Assembly (NCBI GenBank): GCA_964551815.1
Contig: CAZKEL010000044.1
Location: 1 to 20,854 of the forward strand
Source of the DNA: D37C17 sp964551815
Lineage (GTDB): Bacteria > Fidelibacterota > Marinisomatia > SCGC-AAA003-L08 > D37C17
DNA length: 20,854 nucleotides
Direction of reading: 5' to 3'
Positions 1 to 7,836 of this stretch are shown in pieces. The notes beneath the pieces are model-generated. The model ran no database searches. It was not told the origin of the DNA and was given only the letters and a program-made list of their open reading frames with translations. Within the stretch, counting starts at the first letter, position 1; the number at the start of each line of letters is the position of its first letter. The translations under genes were made by a program, and so were the position numbers.

Positions 1-78
1 GATAAAAAGGTCTAATATTCTATGTTTGTATGTTTTTCACCTCGTAATTTTACACAGATTGAATAAGGAATAATTGGT
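1..78 (+). promoter_or_regulatory. Leader upstream of the hydrogenase operon
   Basis: This AT-rich leader has no gene of its own. A purine-rich AAGGAA at 65-70 lies eight bases before the hydB ATG and is the likely ribosome binding site. TATGTTTG at 21-28 fits the TAnnTTTG core used by Bacteroidota-type housekeeping promoters, but no upstream element is clear and no good sigma-70 pair is visible, so the promoter is a guess. Part of the regulatory region probably lies left of the window. Confidence 0.3.
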
Positions 79-1206
79 ATGAAAAGTTTGCCAATTCACA
101 TGTTTAATGAGTTATTCACCCTCATCAAAAGTGAAAAGTATCAACTCATCGGACCTGTAGTCAAAGATGGTGTAGTATCCTACGAGCCGGTTCAATCTGT
201 ATCAGACCTGCCTCGCGGTATTATTGACCACCAAAGCCCCGGTGATTATAGTATTGAACAAACCTCCTCTGACAATTTCTTTAATTATACCCAATCTCCG
301 TTCTCTTGGAAAAAGTACCTCACCCCCCCTCAGCAAACCCTATTTAAAACGGTTAAAAAGAAAAACACTCTCACCTTTGAAACACCTGCTGACGATGAAG
401 CATTAGCGTTTCTTGGGGTGCGAAGCTGTGAGCTATCGGCTATTGAGGTTCAGGATGCAGTGTATATGAACGGTGCTTATACGAATCCATTCTATAAATC
501 CGGACGGAAGAAAAATTTACTTATCGCAGTGGAATGTTCAAGATCCTGTGATACTTGCTTTTGCCATTCACTGGGAACAGGCCCTGATATAAACAAAGGG
601 GTAGATATCATACTCACTGAAATTGAAAATGAGGGACAACATTTCTTTTTAGTACGAACTGGTTCTGATAAAGGAGAAGAAATCATAAGCAAATTGGACT
701 TAGAAACTTCCACTGACCATCAAAAAATTCTGCGGGATGCCCAATTAGAGCGGGTACGCAGCAGCCAAAACCGGCACGTAAAAGTGTCTGGTTTAAAGTC
801 CACCCTTTATGAAAGTACAGACCATCCCCAATGGGGCAGAGCTGCACGACGCTGCCTTGCCTGTTCTAATTGCACCATGGTCTGCCCCACCTGTTTTTGT
901 ATGACGGTGGAAGATATCAATGATCTGGAGGGTAATTCAGAAAGACGGGAACGCTGGGACTCTTGTTTCACTTCAGAATTCACCTATATTCATGGCGGCA
1001 ATGTGCGAGAATCAGTAAAGTCACGGTACCGCCATTGGCTCACCCATAAATTTGCATCCTGGCAGGATCAATTTGACAGATTAGGATGTGTCGGTTGTGG
1101 CAGGTGTATCACCTGGTGCCCTGCAGGTATAGATATTACCGAAGAAATTGCTGAACTTTCTAAAACATCTGAAACCGAACCTGGGGAGGTAGCAAATTAT
1201 GACTAA
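79..1206 (+). CDS. hydB: Group 3b [NiFe] hydrogenase beta subunit, 4Fe-4S ferredoxin-like
   Basis: Electron-transfer subunit of a cytosolic HydBGDA hydrogenase, 375 residues. It passes electrons between the hydrogenase core and the flavin subunit; in Pyrococcus the beta-gamma pair is linked to the sulfur/polysulfide reductase activity. The protein shows the family stretch around residues 153-165 (CSRSCDTCFC then HSLGTGP) and two ferredoxin-type cysteine sets near the C-terminus: CLACSNCTMVCP starting near residue 258 and CVGCGRCITWCP near residue 337, enough for two [4Fe-4S] clusters. The ATG is preceded by AAGGAA at good spacing. It is the first gene of the operon seen here, and its end overlaps the next gene by eight bases. 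Family assignment is firm; the sulfur-reducing role is inferred from relatives. Confidence 0.9.
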   Translation: MKSLPIHMFNELFTLIKSEKYQLIGPVVKDGVVSYEPVQSVSDLPRGIIDHQSPGDYSIEQTSSDNFFNYTQSPFSWKKYLTPPQQTLFKTVKKKNTLTFETPADDEALAFLGVRSCELSAIEVQDAVYMNGAYTNPFYKSGRKKNLLIAVECSRSCDTCFCHSLGTGPDINKGVDIILTEIENEGQHFFLVRTGSDKGEEIISKLDLETSTDHQKILRDAQLERVRSSQNRHVKVSGLKSTLYESTDHPQWGRAARRCLACSNCTMVCPTCFCMTVEDINDLEGNSERRERWDSCFTSEFTYIHGGNVRESVKSRYRHWLTHKFASWQDQFDRLGCVGCGRCITWCPAGIDITEEIAELSKTSETEPGEVANYD

Positions 1207-1660
1207 TCCTATAAAGGAAATGATAACGAACCATCCAGTTTTTATTGGTTTTCCCGATGACTATATTCAAACCATTTTGGACCAATCAAAAAAAAGAGAT
1301 TTTGGGAAATCCAGTACCGTTTTTGTGGAGGGAGAGGAAGCGAATCATTTCTACCTTCTATTATCAGGAATGGTGGATTTATCAATCCATACACATTCTG
1401 GTCCCGTTTCTATTCAAACCTTGCGGACCGGAGATGTGTTGGGGTGGTCATGGTTATTTCCTCCCTACCTTTGGCATTACGATGCCATTGCAAAAAAAGA
1501 TACGGAAGTACTCCAGTTTGACGGTGGCTATTTCAGACAGCTGATTAAAGAAGATTCACTATTTGGCATCAAATTAATAAGTCGTTTTTCAAATATTCTG
1601 CTCAACAGACTAAATGCAACTCGCTTACAATTGGTAGATATGTATGGAAAATCAAATTAA
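1199..1660 (+). CDS. Stand-alone cyclic-nucleotide-binding-fold protein, no DNA-binding domain
   Basis: A 153-residue protein that is essentially one Crp/Fnr-type effector-binding beta-barrel. It has the barrel signature FVEGEEANHFYLLLSGMVDL (about residues 42-61), then GDVLGWSWLFPPY (about 78-90). The winged helix that normally follows in Crp/Fnr regulators is absent: the chain ends some 40 residues after the barrel. The phosphate-binding arginine region of Crp (PRAAT) appears as WHYDAIA, so ordinary cAMP binding is doubtful. The start has a strong GGGGAGG at 1183-1189, nine bases upstream. It overlaps hydB by eight bases and hydG by 17, splitting the usual beta-gamma gene pair. It may be a regulatory or assembly subunit of the hydrogenase rather than a transcription factor; this is inference. 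Confidence 0.85.
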   Translation: MTNPIKEMITNHPVFIGFPDDYIQTILDQSKKRDFGKSSTVFVEGEEANHFYLLLSGMVDLSIHTHSGPVSIQTLRTGDVLGWSWLFPPYLWHYDAIAKKDTEVLQFDGGYFRQLIKEDSLFGIKLISRFSNILLNRLNATRLQLVDMYGKSN

Positions 1661-2507
1661 CACTCAAATCTATTACAACCCGGCAGCCCCCATGCTACCC
1701 ACTGTTTTTCGGGTGGTTGGGAGAATCCAAGAAACACACGACACTTGGACATTGGAAATTCAGAATGTAGATGATACTCCTTTGCCTCCTTTTCATCCGG
1801 GACAATTCAATATGCTCTATGCCTGCGGTGTGGGAGAAATACCCATATCCATCAGCGGAAATTGCAAAAATCAGGACACCCTGGTACATACTATTCGGGA
1901 TGTGGGATTGGTCAGTCATGCCCTCTGTGAGTTCAATATAGGTGACTTAGTAGGAGTGAGAGGCCCCTTCGGCACTGCTTGGCCCATGGAAAAATTAAAA
2001 GGAAAAAATGTAATCGTCGTTGGCGGTGGTATCGGGTTGGCGCCCCTCCGCCCTGCCATTTATCATCTTCTTAATAATTGCGATGACTTTGAAAGAGTAG
2101 CCATCGCCTACGGAGCACGGGGACCTGAAGAAATTCTCTATCCCAATCAAATCATGGAATGGCGCAGTCACCTTGATCTTATGGTACGAGTAACTGTGGA
2201 TGCTGCCGATGCATCTTGGCATGGACAGGTTGGGGTGGTCACCACCCTCATCCCAAGATTAAATATTGATCCTGCTAACGCGGCCGCACTTGTCTGTGGA
2301 CCGGAAATCATGATCCGTTTTGCTGTGAGAGAACTCCTTCAATTTGGAATTACTCCTGATGATATCTGGATATCCATGGAACGAAATATGAAATGTGGAA
2401 TTGGATTCTGTGGGCATTGTCAAGTGGGAGCAAAATTCATCTGTAAAGAAGGTCCCGTATTGAATTTTACCGAAGCAGAACGCTTTTTTAAAGTTAAGGA
2501 GTTGTGA
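1644..2507 (+). CDS. hydG: Group 3b hydrogenase gamma subunit, FAD/NAD(P)-binding oxidoreductase
   Basis: Diaphorase subunit of 287 residues that exchanges electrons with NAD(P)H. It has the ferredoxin-NADP reductase layout: an FAD-binding barrel with HPGQFNML (51-58) and RGPFG (106-110), a nucleotide-binding fold with VVGGGIGLAP (125-134) and CGPEIM (218-223), and a C-terminal [2Fe-2S] site with cysteines 251, 256, 259 and 267 in the segment starting MKCGIGFCGHC. This matches the Pyrococcus sulfhydrogenase gamma subunit and dihydroorotate dehydrogenase electron-transfer subunits; the neighbouring hydrogenase genes decide between them. The ATG lies inside the end of the preceding gene and has only a weak ribosome site, so translation may be coupled. 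Met17 is a possible later start. Confidence 0.92.
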   Translation: MENQINTQIYYNPAAPMLPTVFRVVGRIQETHDTWTLEIQNVDDTPLPPFHPGQFNMLYACGVGEIPISISGNCKNQDTLVHTIRDVGLVSHALCEFNIGDLVGVRGPFGTAWPMEKLKGKNVIVVGGGIGLAPLRPAIYHLLNNCDDFERVAIAYGARGPEEILYPNQIMEWRSHLDLMVRVTVDAADASWHGQVGVVTTLIPRLNIDPANAAALVCGPEIMIRFAVRELLQFGITPDDIWISMERNMKCGIGFCGHCQVGAKFICKEGPVLNFTEAERFFKVKEL

Positions 2508-3280
2508 TGGCAAACGATAAACCTAAACTCGCTGTATGGAAATTTGCATCTTGTGATGGCTGCCAACTTTCCTTGTTAGATTGTGAAGATGAACTTTTGG
2601 CTGTGGCTGAAGCAGTACAAATCGCTTATTTCCCTGAAGCCACCCGTGAAGTGGTGGAAGGCCCTTACGATGTCTCCTTTGTAGAAGGGTCTGTCACCAC
2701 CCCCCATGATGAAGAACGAATTCGAGAGATTCGTGAAATTTCCGGTATTGTAATCACACTGGGAGCCTGTGCCACATCCGGCGGGATTCAGGCATTGCGG
2801 AATTTTGCCGATGTACAGGAATTTACCAACATCGTCTATGCGAATCCTCAGTACATTGATACGCTTGACAAATCCCATCCCATATCCGATTATATCAAAG
2901 TGGATTTTGAACTACGTGGCTGTCCCATTGATAAATATCAACTCTTGGAAGTGGTCATTTCTCTTTTAGCAGGGAAACGACCAAATATCCCCACCCATTC
3001 TGTCTGTATGGATTGTAAACTGAAACTGAATACCTGTGTGTTGGTGGCCGGGAATGAACCCTGTCTCGGTCCCGTCACGCAAGCGGGATGCGGTGCGCTC
3101 TGTCCATCTTACAATCGGGGCTGCTACGGCTGTTTTGGTCCCCAGGATTCTGCCAACACTGATTCCATGACAGAAGTCTGGCGTCACTTAGGTGTGGCAG
3201 ATGAAACCATCCTGCAAGCTTTTCGGGGATTTAATGGATTTTTAGAACCGTTTAAAGGAGCTAGTGAACGCCTTGAGTAA
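2507..3280 (+). CDS. hydD: Group 3b hydrogenase small (delta) subunit
   Basis: Small subunit of 257 residues carrying the electron wire from the NiFe site. It opens with WKFASCDGCQLSLL, the proximal-cluster motif. Cysteines 16, 19, 88 and 139 would bind the proximal [4Fe-4S] cluster. A second set (167, 170, 177, 186) and a third set (195, 199, 206, 209) would hold two more, the three-cluster layout usual for the cytosolic group 3 enzymes. There is no Tat signal, so the protein stays in the cytoplasm. I chose ATG 2507 rather than GTG 2504 because AAGGAG at 2496-2501 is well placed and the ATG shares a base with the hydG stop (TGATG). It overlaps the start of hydA. Confidence 0.93.
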   Translation: MANDKPKLAVWKFASCDGCQLSLLDCEDELLAVAEAVQIAYFPEATREVVEGPYDVSFVEGSVTTPHDEERIREIREISGIVITLGACATSGGIQALRNFADVQEFTNIVYANPQYIDTLDKSHPISDYIKVDFELRGCPIDKYQLLEVVISLLAGKRPNIPTHSVCMDCKLKLNTCVLVAGNEPCLGPVTQAGCGALCPSYNRGCYGCFGPQDSANTDSMTEVWRHLGVADETILQAFRGFNGFLEPFKGASERLE

Positions 3281-4565
3281 CAGTAAAACCATAAAAGTAG
3301 ATTATCTCGCCCGCGTAGAGGGCGAAGGGGCCTTGTTTATCAAAATCAAGGACAATGAATTAACAGACTGCAAACTTAAAATCTTTGAACCGCCGCGATT
3401 TTTCGAAGCATTTTTACAGGGGCGGCCCTTTACTGAAGCGCCGGATATTACGGCACGCATCTGCGGTATTTGCCCCATCGCCTATATCATGAGTTCCATT
3501 CATGCCATGGAGCGGATTCTGGGTATCCAGATCGGTGGACAGCTTCGCGAATTGCGCCGGCTCATCTATTGCGGTGAATGGATCGAAAGCCATGTGCTCC
3601 ATGTATTCATGCTCCACGCGCCGGACTTTTTGGGCTATCAGGATGCCATCCAACTGGCCGGCGATAAACCTGAATTGGTGAAAATGGCGCTCCGGCTGAA
3701 AAAGGCAGGGAACGAAATTGTTCGCCTTCTGGGCGGACGAGAAATTCACCCCATCAATAATAAAGTGGGGGGATTTTATAAAGTGCCGGACAAAGCAGAT
3801 TTCGCGCCATTATTGGAAGAATTGAAATGGGCGAAAGAGGCATCCATCGAAGCGGTGAAGGTGGCAAACTCCCTGGAATGCCCAGACTTTGATCAAGACT
3901 ATGAATTTGTCGCACTTCACCATCCTGATGAATATCCATTCAACGAAGGCCGGCTCATCTCCAATACAGGGCTGGATATTGACATTATGGATTATGAAAA
4001 CCACTTTGAAGAAATCCATGTGGAGCATTCCAATGCACTCCAATCTGTGCATAAAGGTCATGGTAACTATTTTGTTGGTCCCTTGGCTCGCTATAACCTG
4101 AATTATAATCAACTCTCTGATTTGACCAAACAGGTGGCAGTGGATATTGGCTATGATAGACAGGTGACCAACCCATTTCAATCTATAGTGGTGCGCTCTC
4201 TGGAAACGGTGTATGCCATTGATGAAGCCATCCGCATTATTGAAAATTATGAAAAACCGAAAAAGCCTGCCTTGGACTATGAAATAAAACCTGGCATCGG
4301 TTGGGGCTGTACGGAAGCGCCTCGTGGTATTCTATATCATCGCTATGAAATTGATAAAAAAGGAACCATTAAAACGGCGAAAATTGTTCCGCCTACGGCA
4401 CAGAACCAAAGCCGCATTGAAGAAGATTTGTCCAACTTCATTCCCAAATACATGGACCTAAGTGACGAAGATCTCACCTGGAAATGCGAACAGGCAGTGC
4501 GGAATTATGATCCCTGTATTTCCTGTGCTACACACTTTTTGAAACTGAATATTGAGCGGGAGTAG
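3264..4565 (+). CDS. hydA: Group 3b [NiFe] hydrogenase large (alpha) catalytic subunit
   Basis: Catalytic subunit holding the NiFe(CN)2CO centre, 433 residues from the GTG. The N-terminal nickel motif is RICGICPIAY with Cys67 and Cys70; the AY after CGICP is typical of group 3b and sets it apart from uptake hydrogenases. The C-terminal motif is DPCISCATH with Cys418, Cys421 and His424, followed by a nine-residue tail (FLKLNIERE) expected to be cut off by the endopeptidase encoded next. The start is uncertain: GTG 3264 lies only three bases after AAAGGAG (3254-3260), while TTG 3273 lies twelve bases after it; both keep the conserved VDYLARVEGEG segment. It overlaps hydD by 17 bases. The likely reaction is reversible H2 oxidation with NADP(H), as in studied relatives. 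Confidence 0.95.
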   Translation: MNALSNSKTIKVDYLARVEGEGALFIKIKDNELTDCKLKIFEPPRFFEAFLQGRPFTEAPDITARICGICPIAYIMSSIHAMERILGIQIGGQLRELRRLIYCGEWIESHVLHVFMLHAPDFLGYQDAIQLAGDKPELVKMALRLKKAGNEIVRLLGGREIHPINNKVGGFYKVPDKADFAPLLEELKWAKEASIEAVKVANSLECPDFDQDYEFVALHHPDEYPFNEGRLISNTGLDIDIMDYENHFEEIHVEHSNALQSVHKGHGNYFVGPLARYNLNYNQLSDLTKQVAVDIGYDRQVTNPFQSIVVRSLETVYAIDEAIRIIENYEKPKKPALDYEIKPGIGWGCTEAPRGILYHRYEIDKKGTIKTAKIVPPTAQNQSRIEEDLSNFIPKYMDLSDEDLTWKCEQAVRNYDPCISCATHFLKLNIERE

Positions 4566-4566
4566 C

Positions 4567-5049
4567 ATGGCTCAATCCATTTTAATAATCGGTGTAGGGA
4601 GTCCCTATCGCTGTGATGATAGTGTTGGCTTGGCCATTTTAAAACAGCTTCGCCAGCATGAACTATCAAATGTGCATTTGATGGAACGCTCCGGAGAAGG
4701 CTCTGACATTATGGATATCTGGCAAAGTTACAATCATGTGGTTTTGGTGGATGCGGTGCAGTCGGGAGCAAAGCCCGGTACCATTCACCGCATTGATGCC
4801 AATGCAGAAAAAGTGCTCACAGATTTTTTCCATTACTCCACCCATGCGTTTGGTGTGGCGGAAGCGGTGGAAATGGCGCGCATGCTGGATCAACTACCAA
4901 AACATTTGGTGATTTATGGTATTGAAGGAAAAGATTTCGAAATAGGGAAAGATATGTCTCCGGAAATTCACTCTGCTGCAGAATTGGTGACCATCGAAAT
5001 CATTAAAGAAATCAAATCTATTAAGGAGAAAGAGTCGTTGTATGCATGA
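4567..5049 (+). CDS. Hydrogenase maturation endopeptidase (HyaD/HycI/HybD family)
   Basis: A 160-residue nickel-dependent checkpoint protease that trims the large-subunit tail after nickel insertion. It starts with the family motif ILIIGVGSPYRCDDSVG. The expected nickel-sensing residues can be placed by comparison with E. coli HybD (Glu16, Asp62, His93): an acidic residue at 17/18, Asp62 in VVLVDAV and His93 in STHAFG. Length is normal for the family. I chose ATG 4567, one base after the hydA stop and preceded by GGGAG, over an upstream TTG at 4552 that lies inside hydA. The gene directly follows hydA, whose product carries a tail to be removed, so the substrate assignment is reasonable. It overlaps hypA by eight bases. 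Confidence 0.92.
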   Translation: MAQSILIIGVGSPYRCDDSVGLAILKQLRQHELSNVHLMERSGEGSDIMDIWQSYNHVVLVDAVQSGAKPGTIHRIDANAEKVLTDFFHYSTHAFGVAEAVEMARMLDQLPKHLVIYGIEGKDFEIGKDMSPEIHSAAELVTIEIIKEIKSIKEKESLYA

Positions 5050-5305
5050 AATGACATTGCTAAATGATCTCTTAAAAAAGGTGCGGGAGGTGGCAAAATC
5101 CGAACAGGGGAAACGCGTGAAATCTATATCGGTTTGGCTGGGTGCCATGAGTCATATTTCCGCTGATCATTTTAAAGAACATTTTGATTGGGCCACCAAA
5201 GATTCTGATTTGGATGGTGTACCCCTGAACATTGAAACCTCTACAGACGCCTTCCACCCCCAAGCTCAGGACATCCTGTTGAAATCTGTGGATATTGAAT
5301 CCTAA
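5042..5305 (+). CDS. hypA: Shortened HypA-like nickel chaperone lacking the zinc ribbon
   Basis: An 87-residue protein with the HypA N-terminus MHEM; in HypA the N-terminal amine, His2 and adjacent residues bind nickel for delivery to the hydrogenase large subunit. The conserved core continues (VREVAK, then ISVWLGAMSHISADHFKEHF, about residues 15-48). Normal HypA is about 115 residues and carries two CxxC pairs forming a zinc site in its second half. Here no cysteine occurs at all: the chain runs from LNIETST directly to the final strand ILLKSVDIES, as if the zinc loop had been removed cleanly. The reading frame is open and overlaps the protease gene, so decay is not obvious. No hypB, the usual GTPase partner, lies in the window. 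Confidence 0.85.
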   Translation: MHEMTLLNDLLKKVREVAKSEQGKRVKSISVWLGAMSHISADHFKEHFDWATKDSDLDGVPLNIETSTDAFHPQAQDILLKSVDIES

Positions 5306-5317
5306 CTCCGGTACCCC

Positions 5318-7603
5318 ATGCCTGATTTAGATTCAAAAAGAGCTTTAACTATCAAAGTATCCGGAGCAGTACAAGGGGTGGGATTTCGCCCGTTTGTCTA
5401 TAAGTTGGCACGAAAACATCGGGTTAAAGGTCATGTGAAAAATACACCTGATGGAGTCCGCATTTTTGCTCAGGGAGATGATGCATCAATCCATGATTTT
5501 TTAATTCACCTGCGCTCCGATGCACCACCTTTGGCACAAATTCAGGATATTCGCACACATCCCGCCACCGTGAATGGCTGTAAGAATTTCAAGATTATCC
5601 ACAGTAATACTTCAGGTGAAAAAACAGCCATCATTCTGCCGGATATGTCCACTTGTGATGACTGCCTTTCAGATATCACCGATCCGGGAAATCGCCGTTA
5701 TCAATATCCTTTTACCAATTGCACCAACTGCGGTCCTCGTTTTTCCATTATTAAAGGATTACCCTATGACCGGCCAGCAACATCCATGTCAAATTTTGAA
5801 ATGTGTAATGATTGCCAAAGTGAATACAATGACCCAAACAACAGACGTTTCCACGCCCAGCCCAATGCCTGTCCAGAATGCGGACCACAATTGGCTTTTG
5901 GGGATACGAAAGGAAAGGTGACAGCGAAAATACAAGATGCATTATTAACGGCCATGGATGCCATCATGCAAGGGAAAATTATTGCACTAAAAGGATTAGG
6001 CGGATTTCAACTTATTTGTGATGCACAAAAATCCGATGCTGTGACGACCTTACGAAAACGGAAAAACCGTCCTGCCAAACCATTTGCCATTATGGTGGAA
6101 AATAAATCAATGGCAGAAGAATTTTGTCACATTTCTCCAAATGAATTGGAACTGCTGACGGCCCCGCAAAAACCCATCGTTATTTTTGATTCCAAATGTC
6201 ACCCTACACTTTCAAAAGAAATTGCTCCGAAGAATCCAACATTGGGAGTCATGCTGCCTTATACACCGCTTCATCATTTGCTCATGACGGGATTGGGGAT
6301 CCCCATCGTCGCCACCAGCGGCAACCTTGCTAATGAACCTATCTGTATTGATGAACATGAAGCACTGGAAAGATTGGCCCACATTGCAGATGGGTTTTTA
6401 GTCCATGATCGGCCCATCGTCCGGCCCGTGGATGATTCTGTCGTTCGGTGGATGGCAGGCAAACGCATGATCATACGCCGAGCACGGGGGTTTGCACCTT
6501 TTCCCATTCATCAAAAAAATGGAAAAAATGCCATCTTGGCAACAGGCGCACAATTGAAGAACACCGTGACGGTGACGCGGGATAAACAATTTTTCATCAG
6601 CCAACATATTGGCAATCTTGAATCTGATTTATCCACCCAAACTCAAGCTCAGGTTGCCATTGATTTATCCCAAATATATGATATAAATATCCAGGCAGTC
6701 ACCTGCGACCATCATCCTGATTATCAGTCCACCCACTTCGCCAAATCCTTTGGATTGCCGACTTATCCCGTGCAACACCATTTGGCGCATGTATGGTCTG
6801 TGATTGGAGAACATCAATTGGAATTACCTGTTTTAGGCGTTGCATGGGATGGCACCGGCTTGGGTGTGGATGACACTATTTGGGGCAGCGAATTTTTTCA
6901 TATAACTGAACAAGGCTGGAAGCGCTTTGCCCATTTTAAACCATTTTTTCATCCCGGCGGCGATATGGCAACTAAAGAGCCGCGGCGGTCTGCATTGGGA
7001 TTATTATACACTGCAATGGGAGAAGCAGCTTTCGAAATTCCGCAAATTCAACAAGCATTTATCCCAGAAGAATTGACCATCCTCCGTTCTCAATTTGCAG
7101 CCAATATAAATCTGTTTGAAACCACAAGCATGGGGCGACTTTTTGATGGTGTAAGCTTTCTCACTGGCTTTGATCCACAATCCCAGTTTGAAGGACAGGC
7201 AGCTATGGATTTGGAATTTTCCATTGGTGATTTTCTCTGCAGAGCATCTTATCCCATCACCTTGCATCATAAAGACGATACGCATGAATTGGATTGGCAG
7301 CCCATGATTCTGGAGATTTTGGATGATATAAAGTTGGGCATTTCCCGGCAGGAAATTGCATTCAAATTTCATCAGGCATTGGCCAATGCTGTGACCGTCA
7401 TTGCGCGGTTATCAGGCCTAAATCAAATCTGTCTTTCCGGTGGATGTTTCCAGAATAAAACATTATTAGAAATGACAGTTCAACAATTAAACAATGACCA
7501 TTTTTCTGTCTATTGGAATCAGGATGTACCCATCAACGACGGCGGAATTTCTCTGGGCCAAGCTGTAGCTTTTTATCATGGGGGACAGACACAATGTGTT
7601 TAG
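5318..7603 (+). CDS. hypF: Carbamoyltransferase HypF
   Basis: Full-length HypF (761 residues; the E. coli protein is about 750). It uses carbamoyl phosphate to make the thiocarboxamide on HypE that becomes the cyanide ligands of the NiFe site. Domains in order: acylphosphatase (VQGVGFRPFV, Arg24); two zinc-finger modules with CxxC pairs at 113/116, 135/138, 163/166 and 185/188; a YrdC-like domain (RPAKPFAIM, PYTPLHHLL, ATSGN); and a Kae1-like domain with CDHHPDYQST, VQHHLAHV, WDGTGLG and LSGGCFQN. All key motifs look intact. It begins 12 bases after hypA with a poor ribosome site and ends overlapping hypC by ten bases. Confidence 0.96.
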   Translation: MPDLDSKRALTIKVSGAVQGVGFRPFVYKLARKHRVKGHVKNTPDGVRIFAQGDDASIHDFLIHLRSDAPPLAQIQDIRTHPATVNGCKNFKIIHSNTSGEKTAIILPDMSTCDDCLSDITDPGNRRYQYPFTNCTNCGPRFSIIKGLPYDRPATSMSNFEMCNDCQSEYNDPNNRRFHAQPNACPECGPQLAFGDTKGKVTAKIQDALLTAMDAIMQGKIIALKGLGGFQLICDAQKSDAVTTLRKRKNRPAKPFAIMVENKSMAEEFCHISPNELELLTAPQKPIVIFDSKCHPTLSKEIAPKNPTLGVMLPYTPLHHLLMTGLGIPIVATSGNLANEPICIDEHEALERLAHIADGFLVHDRPIVRPVDDSVVRWMAGKRMIIRRARGFAPFPIHQKNGKNAILATGAQLKNTVTVTRDKQFFISQHIGNLESDLSTQTQAQVAIDLSQIYDINIQAVTCDHHPDYQSTHFAKSFGLPTYPVQHHLAHVWSVIGEHQLELPVLGVAWDGTGLGVDDTIWGSEFFHITEQGWKRFAHFKPFFHPGGDMATKEPRRSALGLLYTAMGEAAFEIPQIQQAFIPEELTILRSQFAANINLFETTSMGRLFDGVSFLTGFDPQSQFEGQAAMDLEFSIGDFLCRASYPITLHHKDDTHELDWQPMILEILDDIKLGISRQEIAFKFHQALANAVTVIARLSGLNQICLSGGCFQNKTLLEMTVQQLNNDHFSVYWNQDVPINDGGISLGQAVAFYHGGQTQCV

Positions 7604-7836
7604 GCATCCCTGGTGAACTAATTGAAATCACCAAAAATGAAGGTCTAATCAAAACGGGCAAGGTGAATTTTGGCGGTATCATTAAGGATGTGAATTTGTC
7701 TTATACGCCCGAAGCAGAAGTGGGAAATTATCTCATTGTTCATGTAGGTTTTGCCATCTCTATCATTGATGAGACAGAAGCGAAAAAAGTATTCGACTAC
7801 TTAAAAGAAATTGATGGGTTGGAACTCAATGAATAA
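7594..7836 (+). CDS. hypC: Hydrogenase assembly chaperone HypC/HybG
   Basis: An 80-residue chaperone that carries the Fe(CN)2CO unit between HypD and the large-subunit precursor. It begins with the canonical MCLGIPG, in which Cys2 is the working residue once Met is removed; this fixes the start at 7594, inside the end of hypF. An open frame extends upstream to 7513, but that would bury Cys2. GGGG at 7581-7584 serves as ribosome site. The rest (VNFGGIIKDVNLSY, then VGNYLIVHVGFAI) follows the family. The stop overlaps the next ATG by one base (TAATG). Confidence 0.94.
   Translation: MCLGIPGELIEITKNEGLIKTGKVNFGGIIKDVNLSYTPEAEVGNYLIVHVGFAISIIDETEAKKVFDYLKEIDGLELNE

Noticed and set aside
538..640. 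Extra cysteine cluster (CSRSCDTCFC) in HydB as a novelty
   Set aside because: A similar DTCFC...GTGP segment is a normal part of this beta-subunit family, so it is not a new site.
3810..4181. Open frame of 123 codons on the minus strand inside hydA
   Set aside because: It lies opposite well-conserved hydA codons, has no recognisable domain and has no ribosome site, so it is an antisense shadow.
7513..7593. Longer N-terminus for HypC
   Set aside because: It would bury the essential Cys2 of MCLGIPG and overlap hypF by far more; the start at 7594 has its own ribosome site.
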